Assembly: GCA_002878315.1 (NCBI GenBank)
Contig: PNIW01000050.1
Span: 1 to 47,641, forward strand
Source: Mesoaciditoga sp.
GTDB taxonomy: Bacteria; Thermotogota; Thermotogae; Mesoaciditogales; Mesoaciditogaceae
Reading direction: 5' to 3'
Length of the DNA: 47,641 nucleotides
Positions 16,741-25,928 of this stretch are shown piece after piece. A program made the translations under genes and the position numbers. The stretch's first letter is position 1. Each line of letters starts with the position of its first letter. Below the pieces are notes generated by a model. It did no database searches, was not told the origin of the DNA, and saw nothing but the letters and a program-made list of their open reading frames with translations.

Positions 16741-17174
16741 TTCTCTATTTCCTTTATTTCATCTATTCTTCTTTGATGACGACCGCCTTCGAAGTTCGTT
16801 GATAGAAATGTGTCTACAGTCTCTTCTGCAAGGGTTGGTCCCATTAGCCTGCCAGCCATTACGAGTATGTTGGCATTGTTGTGCATCCTCGCATATTTCG
16901 CCATGGTCGGATAAAGGCAAAGCGCGGCGTATATATTTTTAAACTTGTTTGCCGTTATAGACATTCCAAGGCCAGTCCCGCATATCAATATCCCGTAATC
17001 CACCATTTTATTCTGCAGATCTTTTGCAACCTTTCCCGCAAATACAGGATAATCAACGGAATCGGGAGAGTAAGTTCCTTCATCTACCACCTCTATACCT
17101 TTTGATTCTAAATATTTTTTCACATGTTCTTTCAATTCGAATCCTGCATGATCGCTTCCAATAGATATTTTCAT
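16737..17174 (-). CDS. rpiB: Ribose-5-phosphate isomerase B
   Basis: It interconverts ribose-5-phosphate and ribulose-5-phosphate (RpiB/LacAB family), 145 residues. It opens with MKISIGSDHAGFELK; the catalytic Cys is in ILICGTGLGMSITANK, followed by CLYPTMAKYARMHNNANI and MAGR. The start is ATG 17174, because GAGGTGAT lies 4 nt upstream; the GTG three codons earlier is part of that SD. It follows the ABC permease by 14 nt. An allose-6-phosphate or lactose-pathway isomerase role is possible but less likely at this length and context. Confidence 0.95.
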   Translation of the reverse strand: MKISIGSDHAGFELKEHVKKYLESKGIEVVDEGTYSPDSVDYPVFAGKVAKDLQNKMVDYGILICGTGLGMSITANKFKNIYAALCLYPTMAKYARMHNNANILVMAGRLMGPTLAEETVDTFLSTNFEGGRHQRRIDEIKEIEK

Positions 17175-17188
17175 TTCAATCACCTCAT

Positions 17189-18787
17189 TTATTTAGTCTC
17201 GTAAGGATTTGCCCAGTCAATCTTTGATAACAACTCGAAGATCACAAAGGCCATAATAATCTCGCCGGCGATAGGCCCTGCAAGAAAGATCAGAAACTGA
17301 TAGGCTGGAGAAAGAAAGGGAAATATTCTGTTTCCCGAGAAATAAAGGCCTTCAGACGTGGCAATTAACGCTCCAAGAAAGCCTATTCCCATGCTGACAA
17401 AATTCCCCGTCGTGTTAAGCGGACGCCTCACGCCACCGATCGAGTTTGGCCATTTGACGGTCGCATAAACCCCGAAAAATGAAAGTATTAAAAGGACTGG
17501 GATTGATAGAAGCACCGTTATAACGGATAAGATAAAACCACCAAAGAATGCCGAAAGAATGGAGAAAGTTACCATCATGACGATGGCAAAAGCACCGGTG
17601 ATGACAAAGGCCTTACTCCACAAAGGAGTTCTGTTTCCTACCGGCAATGTTTTTATGAATTCACCGACCTTTATCTCTATTGAAACCAAACTGGCCGTAG
17701 CGATGACGGTGTACATAGAAGAGATAAAGATGGATATCAGGATGCCGCCCGTCAGGGCATGAGTAATCGAACTTTGGCCTCTTCCCATAACCCCTCCGAT
17801 GAGGAGAAATAAAGGAAAGATGGCCGGATAAATGAGCAAAAAGAGAATGGAGGGTTCTCTTCTCATCAACTTCAAATCCTTCGACACAAAAGCCTGTTCC
17901 GGGCTCTTTAAATTGTAATTTCTCATCCTGATATGTTTTGTCGCGCTCTTCATCTTGGAATATCCAGAAAGTATACCAGAAGAAGAGATCCTGTACGTTA
18001 CGAACGCCAAAATGGTGGCCGTGATTATCAACGGTAAGAGTCCATCGATGCGAAGTTTTATGGCATTTATAAACCATGTCGAAGGAAGAAATGGAAGATT
18101 TATCGTGCTTAAGTAACTGGCAAAGGCTTCCGTTATGTTTTTATCATTTGGATTGAGAGAACTGACCGTACTCATCAAAAGGATGGAAAGCACGTAGACG
18201 ATCAAAGATGTAAAAACCATGAAACGCTGGGTACCTGACCTTGATGCGAATTTGGAAACGCCAAGCGCTATGATAGATGATATGGAATTCACTATCACGA
18301 AGTAAATTATGTACATTAAAAACATCACGGTTATCATGTACCACGGCATCATCGTTGCGTTGGCATAAGAGATAAGGATGGGTATCACGAAAAGAGCAGG
18401 GAATCCACCCTGTATTATCGTCTCAAGATTTTTTGAAATGAATATCGTTGATTGACTGATAGGAAGTGATAGTAAAAAATCCACATCTTCGCTCATGAAA
18501 ACGTTGAGCGCTATTGCAGGCGTGTCTGTAACGAGAACAAGCACAAAAATGCCTATCATCGATATCTCGACAAAAAGATCGGCAAGACTTATCCCGTTAA
18601 AGATTATTTTCGAGTAATTCTGAAAGAGATCTAGCGTGAAAAGGTAAAGAGGCACGCTTATCGCGATAAAAACGCCGGCAAGCATTAAAATGTAAAATGG
18701 GAGTGGAATCTTTCTCCTTCCCCTTCTAAGCGGTATGTTGGACCACATTTTTAATTTGTATCTTATCAAAAGCGTCAGTTTATTCAT
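17189..18787 (-). CDS. ABC-2-type exporter membrane subunit
   Basis: This is a 532-residue membrane protein with about 12 hydrophobic segments and no ATPase motifs. It resembles the putative ABC exporter family whose members pair with a stand-alone ATPase. Short basic N-terminal segments (IRYKLKMW, RRGRRK) precede TM1. It starts in an ATGA overlap with the ATPase gene, so the two form one exporter. Cargo is unknown. The preceding ferritin-like gene suggests, but does not prove, a metal or stress link. Confidence 0.82.
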   Translation of the reverse strand: MNKLTLLIRYKLKMWSNIPLRRGRRKIPLPFYILMLAGVFIAISVPLYLFTLDLFQNYSKIIFNGISLADLFVEISMIGIFVLVLVTDTPAIALNVFMSEDVDFLLSLPISQSTIFISKNLETIIQGGFPALFVIPILISYANATMMPWYMITVMFLMYIIYFVIVNSISSIIALGVSKFASRSGTQRFMVFTSLIVYVLSILLMSTVSSLNPNDKNITEAFASYLSTINLPFLPSTWFINAIKLRIDGLLPLIITATILAFVTYRISSSGILSGYSKMKSATKHIRMRNYNLKSPEQAFVSKDLKLMRREPSILFLLIYPAIFPLFLLIGGVMGRGQSSITHALTGGILISIFISSMYTVIATASLVSIEIKVGEFIKTLPVGNRTPLWSKAFVITGAFAIVMMVTFSILSAFFGGFILSVITVLLSIPVLLILSFFGVYATVKWPNSIGGVRRPLNTTGNFVSMGIGFLGALIATSEGLYFSGNRIFPFLSPAYQFLIFLAGPIAGEIIMAFVIFELLSKIDWANPYETK

Positions 18788-19542
18788 AGATTTTGTATTA
18801 TTTCCTTTACTTCTTCGTCTGTTGAACCTGTCAGTTGCAAAAAGATATCCTCGAGAGATTGTTTTCCAGATTCATTTCTGAGATCTGAAAGAGTTCCTTC
18901 GGCTATTATTTCCCCGGCATTTATTATTCCTATCCTATCGCACATCTTTTCCGCGATCTCGAGAACATGCGTTGTCATGAAAATACTCGATCCTTCGTTT
19001 GCGTACTTTTTCAAAAGCATCTTCAAAATCTTTGCGCTTTTTGCATCAAGTCCCACAGTTGCTTCGTCTAAGAAAATCACTTTTGGCTTTCTCATGAGTA
19101 CGGAAGTAAGCATTAATTTTTGTTTCATACCATGAGAATAATCGCCTATGAACTTTTCTAAAAAATTTATTTCAAATGCGTCGCAAAGTTCTTCTATTCT
19201 TTTTTTCATTTCATCTTTATCCATCAAAAAGATAGATCCCACAAATTCAAGAAACTCCTGTCCTGTGAGGTTTTCATAAAGTTTTGGTTCATCAGGCACA
19301 ACCCCTATCTGGGATTTAACCTCTAAAGGATGCGTCAGAAGATCGAGACCACATATTTCTATCTTTCCACTCGTTGGCACAAGAATGCCGGTAAGCATCT
19401 TTATAGTCGTTGTCTTACCTGCGCCATTGGGGCCCAAAAAACCGTAGATCTCTCCTGAATTTATGTTGAAACTTATCGATTTTACGGCTGTAAAGGTTCC
19501 AAAATTTTTCTTTAAATTTGAAACTTTTACAAGTTGCGTCAT
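18784..19542 (-). CDS. ABC transporter ATP-binding protein (exporter type)
   Basis: This is a 252-residue nucleotide-binding subunit. Walker A GPNGAGKT is at residues 37-44, the signature is YSHGMKQK (135-142, a variant of LSGGQ), Walker B VIFLDE is at 155-160, and a switch His is in MTTHVLE. The C-terminal segment after about 215 is the extra tail often seen in ABC-2 exporters. It overlaps both neighbours by 4 nt: the ferritin-like gene upstream and the permease downstream. Confidence 0.93.
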   Translation of the reverse strand: MTQLVKVSNLKKNFGTFTAVKSISFNINSGEIYGFLGPNGAGKTTTIKMLTGILVPTSGKIEICGLDLLTHPLEVKSQIGVVPDEPKLYENLTGQEFLEFVGSIFLMDKDEMKKRIEELCDAFEINFLEKFIGDYSHGMKQKLMLTSVLMRKPKVIFLDEATVGLDAKSAKILKMLLKKYANEGSSIFMTTHVLEIAEKMCDRIGIINAGEIIAEGTLSDLRNESGKQSLEDIFLQLTGSTDEEVKEIIQNL

Positions 19543-20012
19543 ATCTCACCCTTTATTTTCAACAATTTTTGAACATGTCCGAGTTCTTCGTGAATTATTT
19601 TTTCAAGGATTTCACGTACCTTGGGTTTTTTTGATGTATCGAGTATCTGATCGTAAAAGACGATCGTTTCTTTTTCTATGGATAGGGCGAAATCAACGAT
19701 TTCATTCATATCCATGTATTTTGATTTTGAAATCATTTCATCTAATGAAGGGAAAATTCTTCCATTGACAAGGCTTTCAAGGTAAGGTTTTGCGTCGGCC
19801 CATAATTCGGGATCTATTTCATCTACTATTTCTTTAGATATTCTTTCAAAATCCTTCGCGTGCTGTGCCTCCTGGGCTGCCAAATACGAGAACAATTCTT
19901 TTTTTGCGGGATTTTCGAAATTTTTGGAAAGGTAAGAGTAAAACTTTTCACCATCTTTTTCTATTTTGACGGCCATTTCGAAAATCTCATTTGGAGCATA
20001 CATATCATTCAT
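19539..20012 (-). CDS. Ferritin-like / rubrerythrin-type diiron protein
   Basis: This is a 157-residue four-helix-bundle protein. Diiron ligand motifs are visible as EKDGEKFY (helix 1), AAQEAQHAKDF with an E..H pair (helix 2), SIEKETIVFY (helix 3) and IIHEELGHVQKL (helix 4). There is no C-terminal rubredoxin domain (no CxxC), so it is an erythrin-like form of rubrerythrin. The likely role is peroxide or iron handling. SD AAGGAGG is 8 nt before ATG. It is the first gene of the exporter operon and has its own extended -10 promoter. Confidence 0.85.
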   Translation of the reverse strand: MNDMYAPNEIFEMAVKIEKDGEKFYSYLSKNFENPAKKELFSYLAAQEAQHAKDFERISKEIVDEIDPELWADAKPYLESLVNGRIFPSLDEMISKSKYMDMNEIVDFALSIEKETIVFYDQILDTSKKPKVREILEKIIHEELGHVQKLLKIKGEI

Positions 20013-20049
20013 AGTTAACCCTCCTTGTGAAAATTAATATTCGTTTTTA

Positions 20050-20058
20050 ATTATACCA
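20050..20058 (-). promoter_or_regulatory. Extended -10 promoter for the ferritin-like operon
   Basis: On the minus strand the sequence reads TGGTATAAT, a perfect TGN-TATAAT extended -10, about 38 nt before the ATG. No good -35 is visible. Confidence 0.65.
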
Positions 20059-20110
20059 GAATTTTGAATCATTGTATGTGTAGAGTGTGTATATAACAAA
20101 TGAATCGTCT

Positions 20111-20137
20111 TTGTTCATAATTGTGTTAAAATATAAT
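20111..20137 (+). promoter_or_regulatory. Promoter for the NAD-salvage operon
   Basis: TTGTTC (20111-20116) and a perfect TATAAT (20132-20137) have a 15-nt spacer, short but tolerable. The ATG at 20151 follows with the SD GAGGGG between. It is divergent from the ferritin-like promoter. Confidence 0.5.
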
Positions 20138-20150
20138 ATGGTGAGGGGTC

Positions 20151-20687
20151 ATGAATGATTTACTTATGGTTATAGACATGCAAAATGACTTTGTCACAAA
20201 AAATGGCGTGCTTTACTTTGAAAGGGCCGAGTTTGTAAAACCCGTTGTGCTTGATATCGTAAGGAATAGAATGTCAAAAAATTACACTATCATTTTCACT
20301 CAGGACTGGCACGAAGTTGAGGATCTTGAATTCAAACGTTTTCCGCCCCACTGTATTAAAGATACTTACGGTTCTGAACTTTTTGATGATTTGAAGGAAA
20401 TCGTAAGAGGTTATAAGAATTCGATCTTCATTCAAAAAAGACGTTTTTCTGCCTTTTTTGGAACGAATCTCGGTGAAATTTTAGAAAAACTCTCTCCTTC
20501 CAAAGCAGAAGTTTGCGGGGTCGATACGAATATATGCGTTATGTACACGGTCGAAGAGTTAAAAAACAGAGATTACGATGTTGTGGTGTACGAAGACGCT
20601 ACCGGTACTTACGATGAAAAATTACATCTGTTCGCCATTGATCAGATGAAAAATGTCCTTGGGGCTCAAATAGAAAAATGGAGGTAG
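20151..20687 (+). CDS. pncA: Nicotinamidase / isochorismatase-family amidohydrolase
   Basis: It probably hydrolyses nicotinamide to nicotinate and ammonia. The triad is visible: D9 in MVIDMQ, K96 in IQKRRF and C129 in GVDTNICV. The metal-site motif DWH (D52, H54) and the nicotinamidase-type FPPHCIKDTYGSEL support nicotinamidase over isochorismatase. It is 178 residues. The next gene, 4 nt downstream, is nicotinate phosphoribosyltransferase, the next step of NAD salvage, which strengthens the call. Confidence 0.88.
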   Translation: MNDLLMVIDMQNDFVTKNGVLYFERAEFVKPVVLDIVRNRMSKNYTIIFTQDWHEVEDLEFKRFPPHCIKDTYGSELFDDLKEIVRGYKNSIFIQKRRFSAFFGTNLGEILEKLSPSKAEVCGVDTNICVMYTVEELKNRDYDVVVYEDATGTYDEKLHLFAIDQMKNVLGAQIEKWR

Positions 20688-20691
20688 GTTG

Positions 20692-21972
20692 ATGCGCGGC
20701 GAAAGACTTGATCCGAGGGTTTTCAAGGTTCCTATAGACAGAATCCGTGCTGGATATTATTCTGACAAGTATTTCACAAGATATGTGGAGGTTTTGAAAA
20801 AGGATAATCACCATCCACGTGTCCTTTACCAGTTCTTTCCCCGAAAAGATGCCGTAATCGTCGGTATAGACGAAGCGCTCGCGATCTTGAAGTTGTGTAC
20901 GGGATATTTTAAAGACGAAGAAAAAGCACAGAAACTCTTCAACGAACTGCTTGTGGCAGAGAGAGAACTTCAAAATGCTGTCCTTGACATGAACAGGGCT
21001 GACTTGGAAAAAATAAACAGGAAAAGATGGGATCTTCGTGAGGCAATGAACGCACTGTGGGTTGACAAGTTCAACGAAATAGAAATAAGGGCACTATACG
21101 ATGGAGAAGAGGCAAAGGAAATGGAGCCAATCATGACAGTGGAAGGAGATCCGATTTATTTTGGATATCTTGAGACTGTATTGCTTGGAGTGATAGCGCG
21201 CGGAACCTCTTCCGCAACTGCCGTAAGAAAGGTTGTCAAAGCCGCAAATGGAAAACAGATTCTTTTCTTTTCCGCGCGGTTTGATCATTACTGGGTCCAG
21301 GCTACAGATGGCTACGCGGCATTTAAAGCCGGTGCCAATGTCGTTTCGACTGATGCCAATGCCGATTACTGGGGCGCCAAAGGCATAGGCACCGTACCTC
21401 ATGCATTGATAGCCGCCTATCATGGCTCCACATCTATGGCCGCCATTAAATTCGATGAGTATGTTCCACCAGAAGTTAACAGAATAATTCTTGTAGACTG
21501 GGACAATGACGTCATAGGAACGACAAAAAAGATGATGATCGATTTTTATGAGCACGTTACAGGCAAAAAATATTCTCCTTCCTCTGATCTCAATACAGTT
21601 ATAGGAAGTGGAAAGGGTAAAATATGGGGAGTTAGGTTTGATACATCCGGAACTCTTAGGGATAAATCCGTTACTCCTATCAACGAGAATTCTTTGGGAG
21701 TATGTCCCGAACTTGTATGGAAAGCAAGGCAGGAATTCGATAAGATGGGCATGAACAATCTCAAGATAGTCGTCTCAGGAGGATTCAGCGCTGAAAAGAT
21801 CTCTTTATTCGAAAAATTAGGTGTTCCTGTCGACTCTTACGGTGTAGGTTCTTCTCTTTTGAGAGAAAAAATAGACATAACTGCCGATATAGTAGAAGTC
21901 GATGGAAAGCCGTGTGCAAAGGTGGGAAGAAAAAAAGGAGATCTCTCGAGACTTGAAAAAGTTATTTTATGA
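20692..21972 (+). CDS. pncB: Nicotinate phosphoribosyltransferase
   Basis: It converts nicotinate and PRPP to nicotinate mononucleotide in the Preiss-Handler pathway. It is 426 residues, similar to the archaeal/thermophile type. Conserved pieces include [24 protein letters not shown], the phosphate-binding region [12 protein letters not shown], and DSYGVGSSL near the C-terminus. The start is ATG 20692 with GGAGGT 6 nt upstream; a TTG one codon earlier is too close to the SD. It follows the nicotinamidase gene directly and is followed by pdxS. Confidence 0.93.
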   Translation: MRGERLDPRVFKVPIDRIRAGYYSDKYFTRYVEVLKKDNHHPRVLYQFFPRKDAVIVGIDEALAILKLCTGYFKDEEKAQKLFNELLVAERELQNAVLDMNRADLEKINRKRWDLREAMNALWVDKFNEIEIRALYDGEEAKEMEPIMTVEGDPIYFGYLETVLLGVIARGTSSATAVRKVVKAANGKQILFFSARFDHYWVQATDGYAAFKAGANVVSTDANADYWGAKGIGTVPHALIAAYHGSTSMAAIKFDEYVPPEVNRIILVDWDNDVIGTTKKMMIDFYEHVTGKKYSPSSDLNTVIGSGKGKIWGVRFDTSGTLRDKSVTPINENSLGVCPELVWKARQEFDKMGMNNLKIVVSGGFSAEKISLFEKLGVPVDSYGVGSSLLREKIDITADIVEVDGKPCAKVGRKKGDLSRLEKVIL

Positions 21973-21986
21973 GGAGGTGTTTTGAT

Positions 21987-22865
21987 ATGGTCGAAAAAGG
22001 AACATGGGTAATAAAAGAAGGATTTGCCGATATGTTTAAAAATGGAGTCATTATGGACGTTACGACTCCGGAACAAGCGAAGATTGCCGAAGATGCAGGA
22101 TCAGTCGCCGTGATGGCTCTCGAGAGGGTGCCGGCAGATATAAGAAAGGCCGGCGGCGTTGCAAGAATGGCAGATGTAAGGCTTATCAGAAAAATAATGG
22201 AGAGCGTTTCCATTCCAGTTATGGCCAAGGTTAGGATAGGCCACATAGCAGAGGCTAAGATTTTGGAGGCATTAGGTGTGGATTTCATAGACGAGAGTGA
22301 AGTGTTGACTCCTGCTGATGATAAATTCCATATAAACAAACATGAATTCAAAGTTCCATTTGTTTGTGGTGCAAGAGATTTAGGAGAAGCCTTAAGAAGG
22401 ATAGCAGAAGGAGCCGCCATGATAAGAACGAAAGGAGAGGCTGGCACCGGAAATATCGTCGAGGCAGTCAAGCACATGCGCACCGTTATGGATGCCATAA
22501 GGATGGTCAAAGGTATGGCTGAGGAAGAACTTGTAAATTACGCAAAAGAAATTGGGGCTCCAGTTGAGATAGTAAGAATGGTCAAGGAGCGCGGAAGGTT
22601 ACCAGTTGTCAATTTCGCGGCAGGTGGAGTCGCAACTCCTGCAGATGCCGCTTTGATGATGATGCTTGGCGCAGATGGAGTCTTTGTTGGTTCTGGAATC
22701 TTCAAGTCTTCCAATCCACCCAAGATGGCTAGTGCCATAGTTCAGGCTGTCTTGCATTACGATGATCCAGATGAACTTGTCAAAATAAGTGAAGATATAG
22801 GTATGGCAATGGAAGGCCAGGAAATAGCCACTTTGTCCGAAAAACTGCAAGAAAGAGGCTGGTGA
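21987..22865 (+). CDS. pdxS: Pyridoxal 5'-phosphate synthase subunit PdxS
   Basis: This is the synthase subunit of the ribose-5-phosphate-dependent PLP pathway. It condenses ribose-5-phosphate, glyceraldehyde-3-phosphate and ammonia supplied by PdxT. It has 292 residues. The Schiff-base lysine K81 is in [10 protein letters not shown], and the phosphate-binding GEAGTGN motif is present. The start is ATG 21987; AGGAGGTG lies 7 nt upstream, and the in-frame ATG at 21969 is part of that SD. pdxT follows after 10 nt. Confidence 0.98.
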   Translation: MVEKGTWVIKEGFADMFKNGVIMDVTTPEQAKIAEDAGSVAVMALERVPADIRKAGGVARMADVRLIRKIMESVSIPVMAKVRIGHIAEAKILEALGVDFIDESEVLTPADDKFHINKHEFKVPFVCGARDLGEALRRIAEGAAMIRTKGEAGTGNIVEAVKHMRTVMDAIRMVKGMAEEELVNYAKEIGAPVEIVRMVKERGRLPVVNFAAGGVATPADAALMMMLGADGVFVGSGIFKSSNPPKMASAIVQAVLHYDDPDELVKISEDIGMAMEGQEIATLSEKLQERGW

Positions 22866-22875
22866 AAACTCACAA

Positions 22876-23454
22876 ATGAAAATAGGCGTTCTCGGAATGC
22901 AGGGTGATATAGAAGAACACCTTGCCATGCTGTCAAAAATAGGCGTAGAAGGAATCCGCGTTAAATCTGTGAAGACCCTCGAAGAGGTCGACGGACTTAT
23001 AATGCCGGGCGGAGAGAGCACCACGATGTTAAGATTGCTCAAATTAACCGGACTTTTTGATCATCTGAAAGAAAAAATAAGAAATGGCTTTCCCGTCTAT
23101 GGAACGTGCGCAGGTCTTATTTTACTTGCAAAGGATGTCTCAAATCCAGTTCAGGATTCTCTAAAAGTGTTAGATGTCGCTGTTAGCAGAAATGGGTATG
23201 GCAGACAAATAGATTCCTTTCATGCCATGATTCCATTATCTATATTGGATGGCGATCTCTTCGATGCGGTATTCATAAGGGCACCTATAATAACGCGTGC
23301 TGGAAATGTTGAAGTTATCGGCACATACGGAGGAAACCCTGTCTTTGTCAGGGACACCAATGTGATCGCATCGACCTTTCATCCCGAACTTTCAGAAGAT
23401 ACAAGAATACATGAATTTTTCGTGAGGATGGTAGAAAATGCTGTTAGCCATTGA
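22876..23454 (+). CDS. pdxT: Pyridoxal 5'-phosphate synthase glutaminase subunit PdxT
   Basis: This is a class I glutamine amidotransferase that feeds ammonia to PdxS. It has 192 residues, with MPGGESTTM (oxyanion region), the nucleophile C78 in YGTCAGL, and H169 and E171 in FHPEL completing the triad. The SD is weak (GGTGA), consistent with coupling to pdxS. The 3' end overlaps coaX by 17 nt. Confidence 0.98.
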   Translation: MKIGVLGMQGDIEEHLAMLSKIGVEGIRVKSVKTLEEVDGLIMPGGESTTMLRLLKLTGLFDHLKEKIRNGFPVYGTCAGLILLAKDVSNPVQDSLKVLDVAVSRNGYGRQIDSFHAMIPLSILDGDLFDAVFIRAPIITRAGNVEVIGTYGGNPVFVRDTNVIASTFHPELSEDTRIHEFFVRMVENAVSH

Positions 23455-24211
23455 TGCTGGAAATACAAATGTCGTCATGGGACTTATGAACGAAAAAAAA
23501 TCATTTTACACTTGGAGAATAAGCACGAAGAATATATCAACGGAAGACGAGTTTCTGGTTCATATAAAGAATTTCTTAGATTTTTCAGGCTACAGATTTT
23601 CAATTATAGAAGACGTATGTGTGGCCTCTGTTGTGCCGAGTTTGAATGAGGTATTCAAATATTATGGCAAAAAATACATGAACAAGAATCCAACCTTTGT
23701 TAAAATAAAGGATGTTAACTGGATAGAATGGAATATCTGGACTCCAAATGAACTCGGTGCCGACAGGATAGCAAATGTTATCGCGGCCAAAGAAATTTAT
23801 AACAAAAATGTCATAGTTGTAGATTTTGGAACAGCGATAACCATAGATATTCTAACAGACAGGTATGAAGGCGGTGTGATCCTTCCTGGTCCGAGAACTG
23901 CCATTCAATCTCTATTTACAAATACGGCAAAACTTCCGGCCGTCGAGGCTAAATTTCCAGATTCTCCGGTCGGAAAAGATACAATAACCAATATTCAAGC
24001 CGGTATCATGATGGGTACAATGTTTGCGATAGATGGCTTTGTCTCTCTCTTCGAAGATGAATTCTCGACGAAGTTCAAAGTTATCTCTACAGGTGGCTAC
24101 GGAGCCGAAATATCGAAGAGTTCAACCAAAATAGAACAGTACGAACCAGATCTAACCCTGATGGGAATATCCGTTTTTTATTCTCGTAAGAATGAAAGTT
24201 CTCCTCGTTAA
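23438..24211 (+). CDS. coaX: Type III pantothenate kinase
   Basis: It phosphorylates pantothenate in the first step of CoA synthesis. It has 257 residues of the ASKHA fold: AIDAGNTNVVMGL at the N-terminus, GADRIANVIAAKE, and DFGTAITID with the catalytic Asp region. SD GAGGATGG lies inside pdxT. It overlaps both neighbours (17 nt upstream, 20 nt downstream), so the cofactor genes are one transcription unit. Confidence 0.96.
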   Translation: MLLAIDAGNTNVVMGLMNEKKSFYTWRISTKNISTEDEFLVHIKNFLDFSGYRFSIIEDVCVASVVPSLNEVFKYYGKKYMNKNPTFVKIKDVNWIEWNIWTPNELGADRIANVIAAKEIYNKNVIVVDFGTAITIDILTDRYEGGVILPGPRTAIQSLFTNTAKLPAVEAKFPDSPVGKDTITNIQAGIMMGTMFAIDGFVSLFEDEFSTKFKVISTGGYGAEISKSSTKIEQYEPDLTLMGISVFYSRKNESSPR

Positions 24212-25526
24212 TCCGTACATTCATGATGTATCGGCCTACGATTTCTGGCTTAAGCCTGTCGGGCTTTTGTACATAGCAAAGGCTCTTAGAATGGCCGGTG
24301 TTGAGGTAAAATTGCTCGATCTTTTGGACAGGAAATTACCCGGGAATAATGCGCACGAAGGGATGTACGGAACGGGGAAGTTTTATCATGAGGTAATAGG
24401 AAACTTAAATAAATATGGTATACCGAGGCGTATTAAAAGATATGGCGCACCTTTAAAAGTCATAGACGATCTTGATTTTGATCCGGATGTGATTTTGGTT
24501 ACTTCGATGATGACTTATTGGTACGGCGGTGTTTTTGAGACGATAAAAATTTTGAAAGAAAAATTCGGTGCCCCAATCGTCCTCGGAGGGAATTATCCAA
24601 CATTGCTTTTCGATCACGCAAAAAATTCAGGTGCGGATGTGATAGTTGCTGGCGATGGCATTCCGGCAGTTTATGAAGTCATAGAAAAGTTGACCGGCCA
24701 AAAGATAGAAAGAGTGGTTGGCAAAGACTGGTTTGAAAAGATAACACCAGATTATTCTTTTTACAAAGAACTTGATTCTGCCGTTGTTCATACAACTTAC
24801 GGGTGTCCCTTCAGGTGTACTTACTGTATAGCATGGCAAAAAGGTTTTAAATCGAGAAGCGTGGATTCCGTCATAGAGGAAATTCTTTCATTGAAAAAGA
24901 TGAATGTCAGAGACATAGCGTTTTACGATGATGCCATTCTTTTTAACAAAGAAAGATTTAAAACCATCTTGAAAAATCTTCCCGAGGGTATTAGGTACCA
25001 CCTTCCAAATGGAATACATGCGGCCTATGTTGATGAAGAAATAGCCTCTTTGATGATGATAAAACAATTCAAGACCGTAAGGATAGGTTATGAAACCGGC
25101 GATCCGTACCTTCAAAAAAAGACCGGCGGAAAGGTTACGAATCAAATCTTTGAAAGAGCCATTAAAATCCTAAGAAATACGGGCTTTACCTATGATAATT
25201 TAGGAGTTTATCTTATAATAGGATTGCCCGGCCAGACTTTTGAGTCAGCCCTCGAAGACATTGAAAGGATAGAAAAACTTGGCGCAAAACCTTTTTTGAA
25301 TGAGTACACTCTCATACCCGGATCTTTAGACTGGCAGAATGCCATCGAAGAGGATCAGATACCACAGGATATCGATCCATTCATATTAAAGGGTGCGCTT
25401 ATTCATTACTGGTGGAAGGGTTCAATGGGTATAGAAAAAATAAACAATCTAAAGAAGATCGTCCAGGATCTTTATCTTAAGCATTACAAAAGTTCGGAAC
25501 AGCCTTTAAAGGAGGAAAACTTATGA
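24192..25526 (+). CDS. B12-binding-domain radical SAM enzyme
   Basis: This is a 444-residue class B-type radical SAM protein. The N-terminal 1-170 resembles the cobalamin-binding domain of this class (VGLLYIAKALRMAGVEVKLLDL). It lacks an obvious DxHxxG motif, as usual for the class. The radical SAM cluster motif is C205-x3-C209-x2-C212 (CPFRCTYC), followed by FYDDAILFN and a conserved IGLPGQT. It overlaps coaX by 20 nt and mce by 4 nt. The reaction (methylation, rearrangement or other) is unknown; the neighbourhood hints at CoA or methylmalonyl metabolism only by position. Confidence 0.85.
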   Translation: MKVLLVNPYIHDVSAYDFWLKPVGLLYIAKALRMAGVEVKLLDLLDRKLPGNNAHEGMYGTGKFYHEVIGNLNKYGIPRRIKRYGAPLKVIDDLDFDPDVILVTSMMTYWYGGVFETIKILKEKFGAPIVLGGNYPTLLFDHAKNSGADVIVAGDGIPAVYEVIEKLTGQKIERVVGKDWFEKITPDYSFYKELDSAVVHTTYGCPFRCTYCIAWQKGFKSRSVDSVIEEILSLKKMNVRDIAFYDDAILFNKERFKTILKNLPEGIRYHLPNGIHAAYVDEEIASLMMIKQFKTVRIGYETGDPYLQKKTGGKVTNQIFERAIKILRNTGFTYDNLGVYLIIGLPGQTFESALEDIERIEKLGAKPFLNEYTLIPGSLDWQNAIEEDQIPQDIDPFILKGALIHYWWKGSMGIEKINNLKKIVQDLYLKHYKSSEQPLKEENL

Positions 25527-25927
25527 AGGTGAAGAAGATCGATCATATCGGTATAGCCGTAAAATCACTCTCTCAGGCCTCTAAGCTGTACACAGGCCCT
25601 CTTTCCCTCGAAGGGAAGGAAGAAATCCTCGAAGACAGAAAACTGAAGGTTATGATGATAAAGATTGGAGATACAAGAATAGAATTGCTTGAGGATCAGG
25701 ATCCGGAAGGCACGATATCCAAATTCATAGAAAAACGCGGAGAGGGATTAAACCATATAGCCTTCGAAGTCGATGACATTTATGAAACAATCCAAAATTT
25801 AAAAGCGCAGGGTTATAGAATAACGTCCGAGCCTTCGGCTGGCGCAGACAACACGATAGTAACCTTTGTGCACCCAAAGGATGCAAATGGTGTTATGATA
25901 GAACTTGTTGAAAGGAGGAAAGATTGA
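25523..25927 (+). CDS. mce: Methylmalonyl-CoA epimerase
   Basis: It interconverts the R and S forms of methylmalonyl-CoA. It has 134 residues of the VOC fold with two halves. Metal ligands sit in IDHIGIAVKSL, IELLED, LNHIAFEVDD and IELVE. SD AAAGGAGG precedes the ATG, which overlaps the radical SAM stop as ATGA. mmdA follows after 1 nt, so epimerase and decarboxylase are coupled. Confidence 0.96.
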   Translation: MKVKKIDHIGIAVKSLSQASKLYTGPLSLEGKEEILEDRKLKVMMIKIGDTRIELLEDQDPEGTISKFIEKRGEGLNHIAFEVDDIYETIQNLKAQGYRITSEPSAGADNTIVTFVHPKDANGVMIELVERRKD

Positions 25928-25928
25928 A

